Shown here: piece after piece, positions 16,007-24,742 of the stretch
How the letters are laid out: the number at the start of each line of letters is the position of its first letter
Numbering within the stretch: the first letter of the stretch is position 1
From: Rhodococcoides kyotonense
GTDB lineage: Bacteria; Actinomycetota; Actinomycetes; Mycobacteriales; Mycobacteriaceae
Reading direction: 5' to 3'
NCBI RefSeq assembly: GCF_001645385.1
Contig: NZ_LVHI01000023.1
Coordinates: 236,237-300,236 of the forward strand
Length of the DNA: 64,000 bases
The notes under the pieces: model-generated
What the model was told of the DNA's origin: nothing
The model's input: the letters and a program-made list of their open reading frames with translations, nothing else
The model's database searches: none
Position numbers and translations under genes: made by a program

Positions 16007-17551
16007 TCAGCCTGCAATGGTGCGAGCGGTGCTCCAGAACGGTGCTCTCAGCGCTTTCTTGTCCAGCTTGCCCATGGCGTTGCGCGTCAGTTCGTCGACG
16101 ACGACGTACTTCTTCGGGCATTTGTAGGACGCCATCGACCTCTTGGCGAACTGTGCGAGATCGTCGACGTCCACGTGGCTGTCGGTGCAGGGAACCACGA
16201 GCGCCAGAAGCGCTTCGCCCAGGTCGTCGTCGGGGACCCCGATCACGGCGACCTCGGCGACGTCCGGATGAGTCGACAGCACGCGTTCGCTCTCCGCGGG
16301 ATACAGGTTGACGCCGCCGGAGACGACCATGTCGGCGACACGATCGGTGATGAACACGTAGCCGTCGTCGTCCACGTAACCGACGTCGCCGAGTGTGGCG
16401 ACGTTCGGGAGGATGTACGCCGCTGCGGTCTTCTCGGGGTCCGCGTGATACTCGATGCGACGTTCGGGCGGCGTTCGGAATCCCAGGACTCCGACCTCGC
16501 CGCGGCCCAGTTCCGTGCCGTCGGAACCGACCACGACGGCGTCGAACGGCGGTATGGCCCGCCCCACCGAACGCGGATGTTCGAGCCATTCGGTCGAGTC
16601 GATTCGGCAGACGGTACCGATCTCGCTCCCGCCGTAGGACTCGATCAGCACGGGGCCGAACCAGTCGATCATCGACCGCTTCACGTCGGGTGGGCACGCA
16701 GATCCCGTGTGCGCCACGTACTTCAAGCTCGTCGTGTCGTACCGCGACCGCACGTCGTGGGGGAGGGCCAACAGCCGCTGAAAGTGGGTGGGAACCATCA
16801 GCGTCGACGTCACCGAGTGAGACTCGATGGCTGCCAGGGTGCGTTCGGCGTCGAACCGGCCCATGATCACCACGGGCCGACCGGACAGCAGGTGACGCAC
16901 CGACGTCAACGGTCCGTTGTGTTGCAGCGGCCCGACGACGAGGTGCACGCCGTCGGGGTAGCCGGAACGCGCGGACACCGCGTCGGCGAACTCGCGGGCG
17001 GTGTCGACGGAGTGAGGCAACCACCGCACCTGGGTGCCCCGTGCCCTACCGGTGGTGCCGGACGTGTAGACCAGCGGCGGCCGTGCCGGACGGGATTCGG
17101 GCGCCGCCGAAATGCGTCCGTCCGCCGGCCGAACGAAGTCCTCCCACGCCACGGTGCCGGGTACCGCAGTGTGACCGTGAACCACGACCGTCTTCGATCC
17201 GGACTCGTTCGCGGCGCCCGTCGCGGACTCCAGACCGACCGGGCCCGTCACGACGGCGACGCTCCCCGAATCGACCAACTGATCGGCCATCTCGTTCGGC
17301 TTGAGCTGCCGAGATACGGCAACGGTCCCCACTCCTGCCCCGATGCACGCGACGTGCGTCAGCAGAGTCTCGATGGTGTTCTCGCCGACCACGGCAATGC
17401 GATCGTCCGGCCGTGGGGCGATGTCGACGAACCGCTCCGCAAGGGCGTCGAGGCTGGTCACGACCTCCGCCCACGTCATGGTGCGACGGTCGTCGACCAG
17501 GGCGAGACCGTTCGGGTCCTCGGTCGCGCGATCTCGTATGCGGTCGAGCAT
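16007..17551 (-). CDS. AMP-forming acyl-CoA synthetase / ligase (ANL superfamily)
   Basis: A 514-residue ANL enzyme with the P-loop motif 'YTSGTTGRARG' (A3), 'SYGGSEIGTV' (A5), 'DVGYVDDDGYVFITDR' (A7), 'GGVNLYPAE' (A8) and the C-terminal catalytic Lys region 'RNAMGKLDKKAL' (A10). It should activate a carboxylic acid with ATP to the acyl-adenylate and then the CoA thioester. The start at 17551 ('MLDRIRDRA') is chosen because the 24 residues in front of it are not family-like. It is divergent from the 2-oxoacid dehydrogenase operon. Acid specificity cannot be read from the sequence. Confidence 0.9.
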   Translation of the reverse strand: MLDRIRDRATEDPNGLALVDDRRTMTWAEVVTSLDALAERFVDIAPRPDDRIAVVGENTIETLLTHVACIGAGVGTVAVSRQLKPNEMADQLVDSGSVAVVTGPVGLESATGAANESGSKTVVVHGHTAVPGTVAWEDFVRPADGRISAAPESRPARPPLVYTSGTTGRARGTQVRWLPHSVDTAREFADAVSARSGYPDGVHLVVGPLQHNGPLTSVRHLLSGRPVVIMGRFDAERTLAAIESHSVTSTLMVPTHFQRLLALPHDVRSRYDTTSLKYVAHTGSACPPDVKRSMIDWFGPVLIESYGGSEIGTVCRIDSTEWLEHPRSVGRAIPPFDAVVVGSDGTELGRGEVGVLGFRTPPERRIEYHADPEKTAAAYILPNVATLGDVGYVDDDGYVFITDRVADMVVSGGVNLYPAESERVLSTHPDVAEVAVIGVPDDDLGEALLALVVPCTDSHVDVDDLAQFAKRSMASYKCPKKYVVVDELTRNAMGKLDKKALRAPFWSTARTIAG

Positions 17552-17755
17552 CTGCCGTCCTCCACAGGTAGGTCGTCGAAAGTGCGCGCGCTCGCGCTCA
17601 TCGTGCGATTTACTGAACGTCAAGTCAAGTAAGAGGCGTGAGAAGAACCGAGCAACTAACTCGATAGTGATTCTACTTACACTGGGCTACTCTGTCGGTG
17701 ATACTGAACGTGGAATCAACAAACTCGCTCCGAGAGCCAGAATGAGGTGCACGTG

Positions 17756-18784
17756 GTGACCGCAACCGCGACCAACGCCGGCCACGAGGCCGTGGAGCCG
17801 GTCGGCTCCGACGATCCGACGCCGAGCAAAGAGGTGGTGCTGGACCTGCACAGGCGCATGGTCCGCATCCGACAGTTCGAGACCGAGGCGGGCCGGCTCA
17901 TGGAGGGCGGCAAGCTCCCCGGCTTCCTTCACCTGTACGTCGGGCAGGAGGCCGTCGCGGCGGGCGCGATGAGCAATCTGCGCGACTCCGATCAGATTTC
18001 GTCGACGCACCGCGGGCACGGCCATGCCGTCGCCAAAGGTGCACAGTTCCGTCAGATGTTCGCGGAGTTGTTCGGACGCGTCGACGGGTACTGCAAGGGC
18101 CGCGGCGGATCGATGCACATCAACGACCTGTCGATCGGCATGCTCGGCGCCAACGGCATCGTCGGTGGCGGTATTCCGATCGCGGTCGGAGCCGCGTTCG
18201 CAGCGAAATACCGCGGCGAGGACTCCGTGGCGATTCCGTTCTTCGGCGACGGCGCCAGCAACATCGGCGCGTTCCACGAGGCCGCGAACATGGCGGGCAT
18301 CCTGGAACTCCCGGTCGTGTTCGTCTGCGAGAACAACGGCTACGCCGAGTTCACCGCGCTGCGCGATCACATGAAGCTCGAGAACGTCGCAGACCGTGCG
18401 GCCGCGTACGGGTTTCCCAGCGAGATCTGTGACGGCATGGATGCGATCGCCGTCCGCGCCGCCGTCGGGCGCGCGGTCGAACGCGCTCGCGCCGGAGGCG
18501 GTCCGACGCTCGTCGAGGCAAAGACGTACCGGTACTACGACCACCAGGGAGTGAAAGGTCTGCGCAAGACCTATCGAACGCAGGAAGAGGTCGCGGCCTG
18601 GCGTGAGAAGGACGCGATCAAGCTGCTCGAGGCCCGCGCCGTGGCGGAAGGCATCGTGACCGAGGCCGAGTTCGCGACGGTCTGGGCCGAGGTCGATGCC
18701 GACATCGCCGAATCCGTTGCCTTCGCCGAGGCCAGTCCGTTCCCGGACGTGGCCGACTTCGCACTCAATGTCTACAGCGACTGA
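17756..18784 (+). CDS. 2-Oxoacid (pyruvate/acetoin-type) dehydrogenase E1 component, alpha subunit
   Basis: A 342-residue ThDP-dependent E1 alpha. The thiamine-diphosphate motif is 'GDGASNIGAFHEAANMAG' through 'CENNGYAEFT', preceded by 'HRGHGHAVAKGA' and 'KGRGGSMHI'. Size and the 'GRGGSMH' element fit the two-gene E1 of acetoin or pyruvate dehydrogenase systems. Three nearby GTG codons (17747, 17753, 17756) could start translation; GAGG at 17744-17747 favours 17753 or 17756. It forms an operon with E1 beta (20-bp gap) and E2. The natural 2-oxoacid or acetoin-like substrate is undetermined. Confidence 0.9.
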   Translation: MTATATNAGHEAVEPVGSDDPTPSKEVVLDLHRRMVRIRQFETEAGRLMEGGKLPGFLHLYVGQEAVAAGAMSNLRDSDQISSTHRGHGHAVAKGAQFRQMFAELFGRVDGYCKGRGGSMHINDLSIGMLGANGIVGGGIPIAVGAAFAAKYRGEDSVAIPFFGDGASNIGAFHEAANMAGILELPVVFVCENNGYAEFTALRDHMKLENVADRAAAYGFPSEICDGMDAIAVRAAVGRAVERARAGGGPTLVEAKTYRYYDHQGVKGLRKTYRTQEEVAAWREKDAIKLLEARAVAEGIVTEAEFATVWAEVDADIAESVAFAEASPFPDVADFALNVYSD

Positions 18785-18803
18785 CCCGAAAGAGCCGACA
18801 CCG

Positions 18804-19826
18804 ATGTCCACTGCACTAGCTCCGAATACCGACCCGGTCGACGCGCCCCGGGTCACCACGTACGTCAAAGCCTTCAACGAGGCTGTGGCGCAGACGATGC
18901 GCGAGGACGACGACGTGTTCGTCATCGGTGAGGACGTCGCTGCGTACGGCGGCGTGTTTCACATGTACGACGGGCTGTTGGCCGAGTTCGGCAAGCGACG
19001 CATGGTCGACACGCCGATCGCCGAGATGGGGCTCATCGGCCTCGGCGTCGGCGCCGCCGCGCGTGGTCTCCGCCCCATCGTCGACATCATGTTCATGGAC
19101 TTCCTGGCCGTCGCTCTCGATCAGGTCGTGAACCAAGCCGCCAAGATGAAGTTCATGTACGGCGGCGACGTCAAGGTGCCGATGGTGATCACGGTGGCCT
19201 ACGGTGCCGGCGTCAGCGCCGGTGCACAGCATTCGCAGAGTCTCGAGAGTTGGCTCGCCCACACGCCGGGCCTCAAGGTCGTCATGCCGTCGAACGCGTA
19301 CGACGCCAAGGGTCTTCTCGTGTCGGCGGTCCGCGACGACAACCCCGTCGTGTTCATGCTCAACAAGGTGCTGCTCGGGGCGCGCGGCGAGGTGCCGGAA
19401 GAGTCGTACTCCATACCTCTCGGGCAGGCCGCGGTTCCGCGAGAGGGAGACGACGTCACCATCGTGGCGTTCGGACGCATGGTCACCGAAGCTCTCGCCG
19501 CCGCGGATGCCCTTGCCGAGTCCGGAGTGTCGGTCGAGGTGGTGGATCCGCGTACCGTGCAGCCGCTCGACACTGCCACCATCGTGAGGTCGGCGTCGAA
19601 GACCAACCGCATCCTGGTCGTGCACGAAGCCGTGACGTTCGGTGGAATCGGCGCCGAAGTTGCCGCGCAGATCCAAGAGGAGGCGTTCGACTACCTCGAC
19701 GCGCCGGTCCTGCGACTCGGTGCCCCGTTCACGCCGGTGCCGTTCAGCACCCCACTCGAAAACGCGTACGTACCCGACGCCGACCGTATCGTCGCCGGGG
19801 TTCGTCGTCTGCTCGAAAGGAACTGA
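18804..19826 (+). CDS. 2-Oxoacid dehydrogenase E1 component, beta subunit
   Basis: A 340-residue E1 beta: 'DVFVIGEDVAAYGGVF' near the N terminus, 'DTPIAEMGLIGLGVGAAARGLRPI' with the conserved Glu, 'VPMVITVAYGAGVSAGAQHSQSLE' and the C-terminal transketolase domain 'VEVVDPRTVQPLDTATI'. Together with E1 alpha it decarboxylates the 2-oxoacid and transfers the acyl unit to the E2 lipoyl group. ATG 18804 lies 20 bp after the alpha stop, and the beta stop is 3 bp before the E2 GTG. Antisense and upstream open frames over this gene are shadows. Confidence 0.93.
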   Translation: MSTALAPNTDPVDAPRVTTYVKAFNEAVAQTMREDDDVFVIGEDVAAYGGVFHMYDGLLAEFGKRRMVDTPIAEMGLIGLGVGAAARGLRPIVDIMFMDFLAVALDQVVNQAAKMKFMYGGDVKVPMVITVAYGAGVSAGAQHSQSLESWLAHTPGLKVVMPSNAYDAKGLLVSAVRDDNPVVFMLNKVLLGARGEVPEESYSIPLGQAAVPREGDDVTIVAFGRMVTEALAAADALAESGVSVEVVDPRTVQPLDTATIVRSASKTNRILVVHEAVTFGGIGAEVAAQIQEEAFDYLDAPVLRLGAPFTPVPFSTPLENAYVPDADRIVAGVRRLLERN

Positions 19827-19829
19827 CCC

Positions 19830-21254
19830 GTGGCTCAGGAGATCGTGCTGCCGAAGTTGGGGCTCACGATGCAGGAAGGCGTCATCGGTGAATGGTTGGC
19901 CCAGGCCGGTCAACACATCGGAACGGGCGACGTGCTGTTGCGACTCGAAACCGACAAGGTCGAGGTCGACGTCGAGGCCGAGGCGAGCGGGATCTTGGCG
20001 ACGACGGCGAAAGTCGGCGAGGTGTTGCCGGTCGGTGCCGTGATCGGGTGGTTGCTCGCCGACGGCGAAGTCGCACCGACGGGTGCCGACGGATCCAGCG
20101 CGTCTCCGGCGGACCCGAAGGATTCTTCGACGACCGCAGCATCGCCCGCGGCGTCGACCGACGGCCCGCTGGAACAGGGTGAGCGGATCAAGTCGTCGCC
20201 GAACGCTCGTCGCGTCGCCGCGGAGTCCGATGTCGACCTTGCCGAGGTGCGGGGTACCGGACCGGGCGGCCGGATCGTATCGGAGGACGTCGAGGACTAC
20301 GTCGCGGCTGTGTCCGTCGCGGAGCCGAAACCGGAGCCGGCACCCGGTGTTCCGCAGCGCGAGAAGAGTTCGTCGGCACAGGCTTCGAGCGCGCACTTCG
20401 TCGGCCCGCTCGTTCGCCGCCGTGCACACGAATTGGGTGTCGATCTGAGCACCGTCGCCGGCAGTGGAGTCGGCGGACGCGTCACGACCGCCGACGTCGA
20501 ACGGGCTGCAGGCCACCTGTCCACCGACACGACGGAATCCACAGCGCCTGCGGGCCCTCGGGCAGGCGAGGTCGTCCCGCTGAAGGGCATGCGAGGCGCG
20601 ATCGCGCGGAACATGATCGACAGTCTGCAGACGATGGCGCAGCTGACGCACGGATACGAAGTCGACGTGACGGCGTTGGTCGCCGTGCGTGACAGCCTGA
20701 AAGCCGAACTGGCAGAAGCCGGTTCGCGACCACCGAGTCTCAACGACTTCGTCGTCAAGGCCGCAGCTCTGGCGTTGGTCCAGCACCCGATCCTCAATGC
20801 GGGCATCGTCGGTGACGAGATCCGCTTGTTCGACACGATCGACATCGGTGTGGCGGTGGCAGTTCCGGGCGGACTGGTGGTTCCTGTCGTTCGAGGCGCG
20901 AACTCGCTGTCCGTCGGCGAAATCTCCGGACGAACCAGCGCTCTCGCTGCCGCGGCGCGGGGTAACACCCTCGGGCTGAGCGACATAGAAGGTGCGACGT
21001 TCTCCGTCAGCACTCTCGGTGCTTACGGCGTCGACTTCTTCACCCCCGTCGTCAATCCCGGCAACGTCGCCATTCTCGGAGTCGGTCGGGTGAAGGACGG
21101 ATTCCGCTGGGAGGGTGAGACTCCGGTCCGCACCCAGGTACTCACGTTGAGCCTGACGTTCGACCACAGGGCAGTGGACGGGGCGCCCGCTGCGGAGTTC
21201 CTGCGCACGATCGCGTCGATCCTGTCTCGGCCGTACGCTCTGCTCGCAGGGTAG
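19830..21254 (+). CDS. 2-Oxoacid dehydrogenase E2 (dihydrolipoamide acyltransferase) with two peripheral-subunit-binding domains
   Basis: A 474-residue E2. One lipoyl domain (residues ~1-80) has Lys43 in 'LETDKVEVDVEAEASG'. Two consecutive E1/E3-binding domains follow (~122-158 'SSPNARRVAAESDVDLAEV'; ~191-227 'VGPLVRRRAHELGVDLSTV'), separated by a Pro/Glu-rich linker. The acyltransferase domain (~250-474) has the catalytic His446 in 'DHRAVDG'. Two binding domains with one lipoyl domain is an unusual arrangement. It is the last gene of the E1-E2 operon (GTG start 3 bp after E1 beta). Transcription probably ends at the 21-bp perfect hairpin just downstream. E3 is likely the gene at 8662. Confidence 0.93.
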   Translation: MAQEIVLPKLGLTMQEGVIGEWLAQAGQHIGTGDVLLRLETDKVEVDVEAEASGILATTAKVGEVLPVGAVIGWLLADGEVAPTGADGSSASPADPKDSSTTAASPAASTDGPLEQGERIKSSPNARRVAAESDVDLAEVRGTGPGGRIVSEDVEDYVAAVSVAEPKPEPAPGVPQREKSSSAQASSAHFVGPLVRRRAHELGVDLSTVAGSGVGGRVTTADVERAAGHLSTDTTESTAPAGPRAGEVVPLKGMRGAIARNMIDSLQTMAQLTHGYEVDVTALVAVRDSLKAELAEAGSRPPSLNDFVVKAAALALVQHPILNAGIVGDEIRLFDTIDIGVAVAVPGGLVVPVVRGANSLSVGEISGRTSALAAAARGNTLGLSDIEGATFSVSTLGAYGVDFFTPVVNPGNVAILGVGRVKDGFRWEGETPVRTQVLTLSLTFDHRAVDGAPAAEFLRTIASILSRPYALLAG

Positions 21255-21260
21255 CCGAAC

Positions 21261-21306
21261 ACAGAACATCGGCCGAGTCCTCGAGAGGACTCGGCCGATG
21301 TTCTGT
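21261..21306. terminator. Perfect 21-bp hairpin between convergent genes (bidirectional terminator)
   Basis: ACAGAACATCGGCCGAGTCCT (21261-21281) pairs exactly with 21286-21306 around the loop CGAG. It lies between the E2 stop and the stop of the PPDK-like gene on the other strand, so it can serve both. There is no long T-tract on either side. Confidence 0.85.
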
Positions 21307-21318
21307 ATCTGCTGCGTG

Positions 21319-23862
21319 TCAGCGGTGTTCGAGCGTCGCGTGGGCGGCAGCCAGACGTGCGACCGGGACACGTCGCGGCGAGCACGATACGTAGTGCAGT
21401 CCCACCGAGTCGATGAACGAGATCGACCGGGGGTCACCGCCGTGCTCACCGCACACTCCCAGCTTGACGTTCGGGCGCGCAGCGCGCGCCGCGTCGGCAG
21501 CCATGGAGACGAGGGCACCGACGCCGTCGCGGTCCAGAACGGCGAACGGGCTGTCCGTCACCAGTCCGTGATCGAGGTAGTGAGCAAGCATGGTCTTCTC
21601 GACGTCGTCCCGTGAGAAGCCGTAGGTGAGCTGCGTCAGATCGTTGGTGCCGAAGGAGAGGAACTGTGCGTCGGCCGTCAGGTGGCCTGCGAGCAAGGCC
21701 GCGCGCGGAGTCTCGACCATGCTGCCGACATCGTACGGAACCTGAATCCCGGTGTCCTCGAACACGGTTCGGGCGGCACGATCGACCTGCGCGATTGCTT
21801 CCGCCAGTTCCCCGGGCAGCGAGACCAGCGGGATCATGACTTCGAGTTTCGGAGATCGGCCCTCGGCGTTCACGGTCACCCACGCCCGGAACAAGGCCTC
21901 CGCCTGCGCGGGGTACAAGCGCGTCTGCACCATCGCGAAGCGCACCCCGCGCAGACCGAGCATCGGGTTCGATTCGTGTGCTGCCGCGGCACGTTCTGCT
22001 CGAGCAGAGTCACCGTAATTACCGTCCGACGGCAGGAATTCGTGCAGGGGAGCGTCGAGCAGTCGCACGGTGATGGGCCGATCGCCGACGACCCGAAGCA
22101 GTGCCGTGAAGTCCGACTCCTGGGCGGCGGTCAGCGCCGCGATCGCCTCGATCTCTTCGGCTTCGTCGTCGGCCAGAACGAGTCTTTGTACCAGAGGAAG
22201 CTGGTCTCCGAGGAACTGATGTTCGGTGCGGCACAAGCCGATTCCTTCGGCGCCGAGGCGAAACGCGGTTGCCGCGTCCTCCGCGTTGTCCGCGTTGGTC
22301 CGTACGCGAAGCCGGCGAATGTCGTCGGCCCAGCCGAGTAGAACCTCCAGCTCGTCGGACGGTTCCGCAGGCCGGATCGGAACGGAACCGATGTACACGT
22401 CGCCGGTACGGCCGTTCACCGAGACGACGTCGCCTTCGTGCAGCGTGAAGTCGCCTGCGGTGACCGTGTTCGACGCCGTGTCGATTCGTAGCGTCGTCGC
22501 TCCGCAGACCGCAGGTCGGCCTGCACCGCGTGCCACGACCGCCGCGTGCGATGCCAGACCGCCGTTCGACGTGATGACCGCGGTGGCGGCGAGCAGCGCC
22601 GGTACGTCCGCGGGTGTGGTCTCCGCCGAGACGAGTACGACGTTCCGTCCCTCGGCGGCAAGCCGTAGTGCGGCGTCGCTCGACAGAGCTACTTCGCCGA
22701 CGGCAGCACCCGGCGACGCCGGAAGACCATGCGCGAGAAGCTGTTCCCGTCCTGTCAGGGTCAGTTGAGCGTGCAGCAGGTCCTGCATGAGGTCCGGCTT
22801 CAACATCCGCACGGCGTCGCTTCGTTCCATCGAGCCCGCGTTCGCGAGATCGACGGCCAGGTGCGTGATGGCGCGGGGACCCGGATGTTCCAGCGGCCCT
22901 GCGCTGAGCAGGGCGAGTTGCCGGTCGCGGACCTCGAACTCCACTTCGGCGACGGCCCGCAGATGCGGCTCCAGGGTGGCGAAGATCTGATCGAGTATCT
23001 GGGTGCCGCCGGGAGTGTGGGTGAGCGGATCGCCGGGCCCGGGGTTGGGGTCGGCACGGCGAACTCCGAGATGGAAGACGCCGTGCGGCGCGTATCTACC
23101 GGTCTCGAGGTCTCGGCTGATGGCGGTGCCGTAGCCCGATTCGTTCCAGGACCCGAGCCGGAGGGCTCGGACGTGCAATGCGATTCCTGTGTCCTCGGGT
23201 AGCGACAGCGCGCTTCGGGCTCGACGGCCACGAGGTGACGCCCAACGATTCAGCATGGCCTTCGCCGCGAGACCGAGCTGTTCGGCGGGATCGACGGGAA
23301 ACGCTGCGCCCGTGGAGTTCTCGATCAGATCGAGGAGGGCGGGCACACGCGTCCTGCTGTCCGGGTGATCGTCTTCCACGTCGTCGAGGTCGTCGGCGTC
23401 GACGTCGAGAGCCTCTTCGGCGACGAACCGCAGATTCGAGGCCCACGAGTCGTAGATGTCACGGTCGCGTCCGATCACGTCGACCAACGCGTCGATGTTG
23501 CGGTTCGACAGCCCGATGACGGAAATTGCGGGCGGGAGAGCGGAGACCGGAACCGGCGCGCTGCAGCGCAGATGCATCAGCATCGGTCTGCGGTCTTGTC
23601 GAACCGCAGGCCAGATGCCGCGCACCGCGAGTTTCTCCAGCAGGTCGATGACGGTGTCGGCAGTCTCGCGATTCTGCAGTCCGGCGCCGGACCCGATCGG
23701 TACGGTGAGACCGGGAACCACCGGAAGACCGAGGGCGACCAAGTTGTCCATCTCGACGCCGTGAACGCCCATGACGTCGGCACCGAGTCCGCGAGCGCGA
23801 CCCTGTCCGTACGGAACGGCCGATCTAGTCAGCGCCTGAACGCTCGTGTCCGACACGGTCAT
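21319..23862 (-). CDS. PPDK-like protein with degenerate ATP-grasp domain and intact PEP half
   Basis: An 847-residue protein aligned by eye with pyruvate phosphate dikinase. The swivel domain has His439 ('GGLASHAAVVARG'). The PEP/pyruvate barrel keeps 'LCRTEHQF', 'VRLLDAPLHEF', 'FGTNDLTQ' and 'GVCGEHGGDP', the residues needed for PEP. The N-terminal nucleotide domain has decayed: the GGKG-type Lys is His ('GVHGVEM'), and the conserved Q-T-R near the end of the ATP-grasp fold reads S-A-G ('ALLSAG'). It may therefore exchange phosphate only between PEP and His439, like PTS enzyme I, rather than use ATP and Pi. Its start overlaps the upstream 208-residue gene by 4 bp. The family assignment is firm; the altered chemistry is inference. 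Confidence 0.85.
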   Translation of the reverse strand: MTVSDTSVQALTRSAVPYGQGRARGLGADVMGVHGVEMDNLVALGLPVVPGLTVPIGSGAGLQNRETADTVIDLLEKLAVRGIWPAVRQDRRPMLMHLRCSAPVPVSALPPAISVIGLSNRNIDALVDVIGRDRDIYDSWASNLRFVAEEALDVDADDLDDVEDDHPDSRTRVPALLDLIENSTGAAFPVDPAEQLGLAAKAMLNRWASPRGRRARSALSLPEDTGIALHVRALRLGSWNESGYGTAISRDLETGRYAPHGVFHLGVRRADPNPGPGDPLTHTPGGTQILDQIFATLEPHLRAVAEVEFEVRDRQLALLSAGPLEHPGPRAITHLAVDLANAGSMERSDAVRMLKPDLMQDLLHAQLTLTGREQLLAHGLPASPGAAVGEVALSSDAALRLAAEGRNVVLVSAETTPADVPALLAATAVITSNGGLASHAAVVARGAGRPAVCGATTLRIDTASNTVTAGDFTLHEGDVVSVNGRTGDVYIGSVPIRPAEPSDELEVLLGWADDIRRLRVRTNADNAEDAATAFRLGAEGIGLCRTEHQFLGDQLPLVQRLVLADDEAEEIEAIAALTAAQESDFTALLRVVGDRPITVRLLDAPLHEFLPSDGNYGDSARAERAAAAHESNPMLGLRGVRFAMVQTRLYPAQAEALFRAWVTVNAEGRSPKLEVMIPLVSLPGELAEAIAQVDRAARTVFEDTGIQVPYDVGSMVETPRAALLAGHLTADAQFLSFGTNDLTQLTYGFSRDDVEKTMLAHYLDHGLVTDSPFAVLDRDGVGALVSMAADAARAARPNVKLGVCGEHGGDPRSISFIDSVGLHYVSCSPRRVPVARLAAAHATLEHR

Positions 23863-24485
23863 TCGGAGCTACCGGAGACGAGCTTCTCCTCGAGTGCCTC
23901 GTCCTCGGCGCGGGTGAGACCCAGCATCATCAGCAGGTGCTGGTGGAGCCACATCCACACGGTGTGATAGCCGTCGGTCAGGGGTGACGTCAGCGACGCG
24001 GTGTCGCCGTCGTCGAAACGCGTCAGGGCGCCGTTCAGACGCTCTCGGTAGTCGAGGAGCACGGGGCACTGCTTGCCCGCGCGGCGCAGCATCTTGGACA
24101 CGTCGGAATGGATGTCCTCGAGCTGGTCACGCAGTTTGGCGTCGTACTGCGCGTCCGAGTGGTCGTTCGGGGAGCCGTCGGGACGGCACTGCCATGCGGT
24201 GCACAGCTCGCGAAGGCGGCGATTGACGGGAAGGAACACATGCAGAAGATCGTCGACGACGGTGCGCTCGGCCGAAGCGTCGGGAAGCCGAACAAGTGCA
24301 TGGGCATTGTCGATGCCCGCTTGGGTCGGCATGACCACCGGACCCTTGGCCACGGCGTCGCCCGCGTCGATCACCGCTTGCAGTTCCGGAGTGACGGGGC
24401 CACGAATCATTCCCTTGATCACCAGATCGACCACCTCGCTCGGCGCTGCGGTGGGAGCGGACGTGTTGGTCGCGAGGTCGTTCAT
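23859..24485 (-). CDS. Uncharacterised 208-residue protein coupled to the PPDK-like gene
   Basis: A soluble, mostly helical protein: a disordered N terminus, 'VVDLVIKGMIRGPVTPELQAVIDAG', 'PVVMPTQAGIDNAHALVRLPD', then long helices ('LLHVFLPVNRRLRELC', 'LRDQLEDIHSDVSKMLRRAG') and a Trp/His-rich segment 'VWMWLHQHLLMMLGL'. No catalytic signature is recognised. It overlaps the PPDK-like start by 4 bp (ATGA), so the pair is probably made in fixed proportion and may form a complex. The 257-bp region upstream, towards the aldehyde dehydrogenase, contains candidate operators. Function unknown; phosphoacceptor or regulatory subunit are guesses. Confidence 0.7.
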   Translation of the reverse strand: MNDLATNTSAPTAAPSEVVDLVIKGMIRGPVTPELQAVIDAGDAVAKGPVVMPTQAGIDNAHALVRLPDASAERTVVDDLLHVFLPVNRRLRELCTAWQCRPDGSPNDHSDAQYDAKLRDQLEDIHSDVSKMLRRAGKQCPVLLDYRERLNGALTRFDDGDTASLTSPLTDGYHTVWMWLHQHLLMMLGLTRAEDEALEEKLVSGSSE

Positions 24486-24598
24486 GGTGCTCCTCGGGGC
24501 ATGTCCGGTCCCGGTTCGGGACCGACGTGATCGTGTGGTGTGTTCACACCGTCGACGGAACTGTGACGGTGCTCATAACCTAGCCGATCAGGAGTGGT

Positions 24599-24678
24599 TG
24601 TCAAGAAAGAATCAGCTAAATATGTACAGACTTTGGAATGTCTCGTTTCTTGACATCGAGTACGTAAAGTCGTTTACG
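24599..24678. promoter_or_regulatory. Divergent promoter region with two inverted repeats
   Basis: TGTCAAGAAA (24599-24608) is inverted at 24646-24655 (TTTCTTGACA), a 10-bp repeat with a 37-bp spacer. CGTAAA-GTCG-TTTACG follows at 24663-24678. The stretch is clearly more AT-rich than the flanking genes and separates the 208-residue/PPDK-like operon from the aldehyde dehydrogenase gene. Probable promoters and operators for both sides; no regulator is assigned. Confidence 0.5.
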
Positions 24679-24742
24679 CTCGATGTGATGGTTGCCACTC
24701 CACGAACGGGACATGGCATGGACGGACGAAGCGAGGCGCGGG

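Noticed and set aside
18816..21518. A 900-codon minus-strand open frame opposite the 2-oxoacid dehydrogenase genes
   Set aside because: It is the complement of clear E1 beta and E2 genes, has Arg/Asp/His-rich composition without motifs, and also crosses the terminator hairpin.
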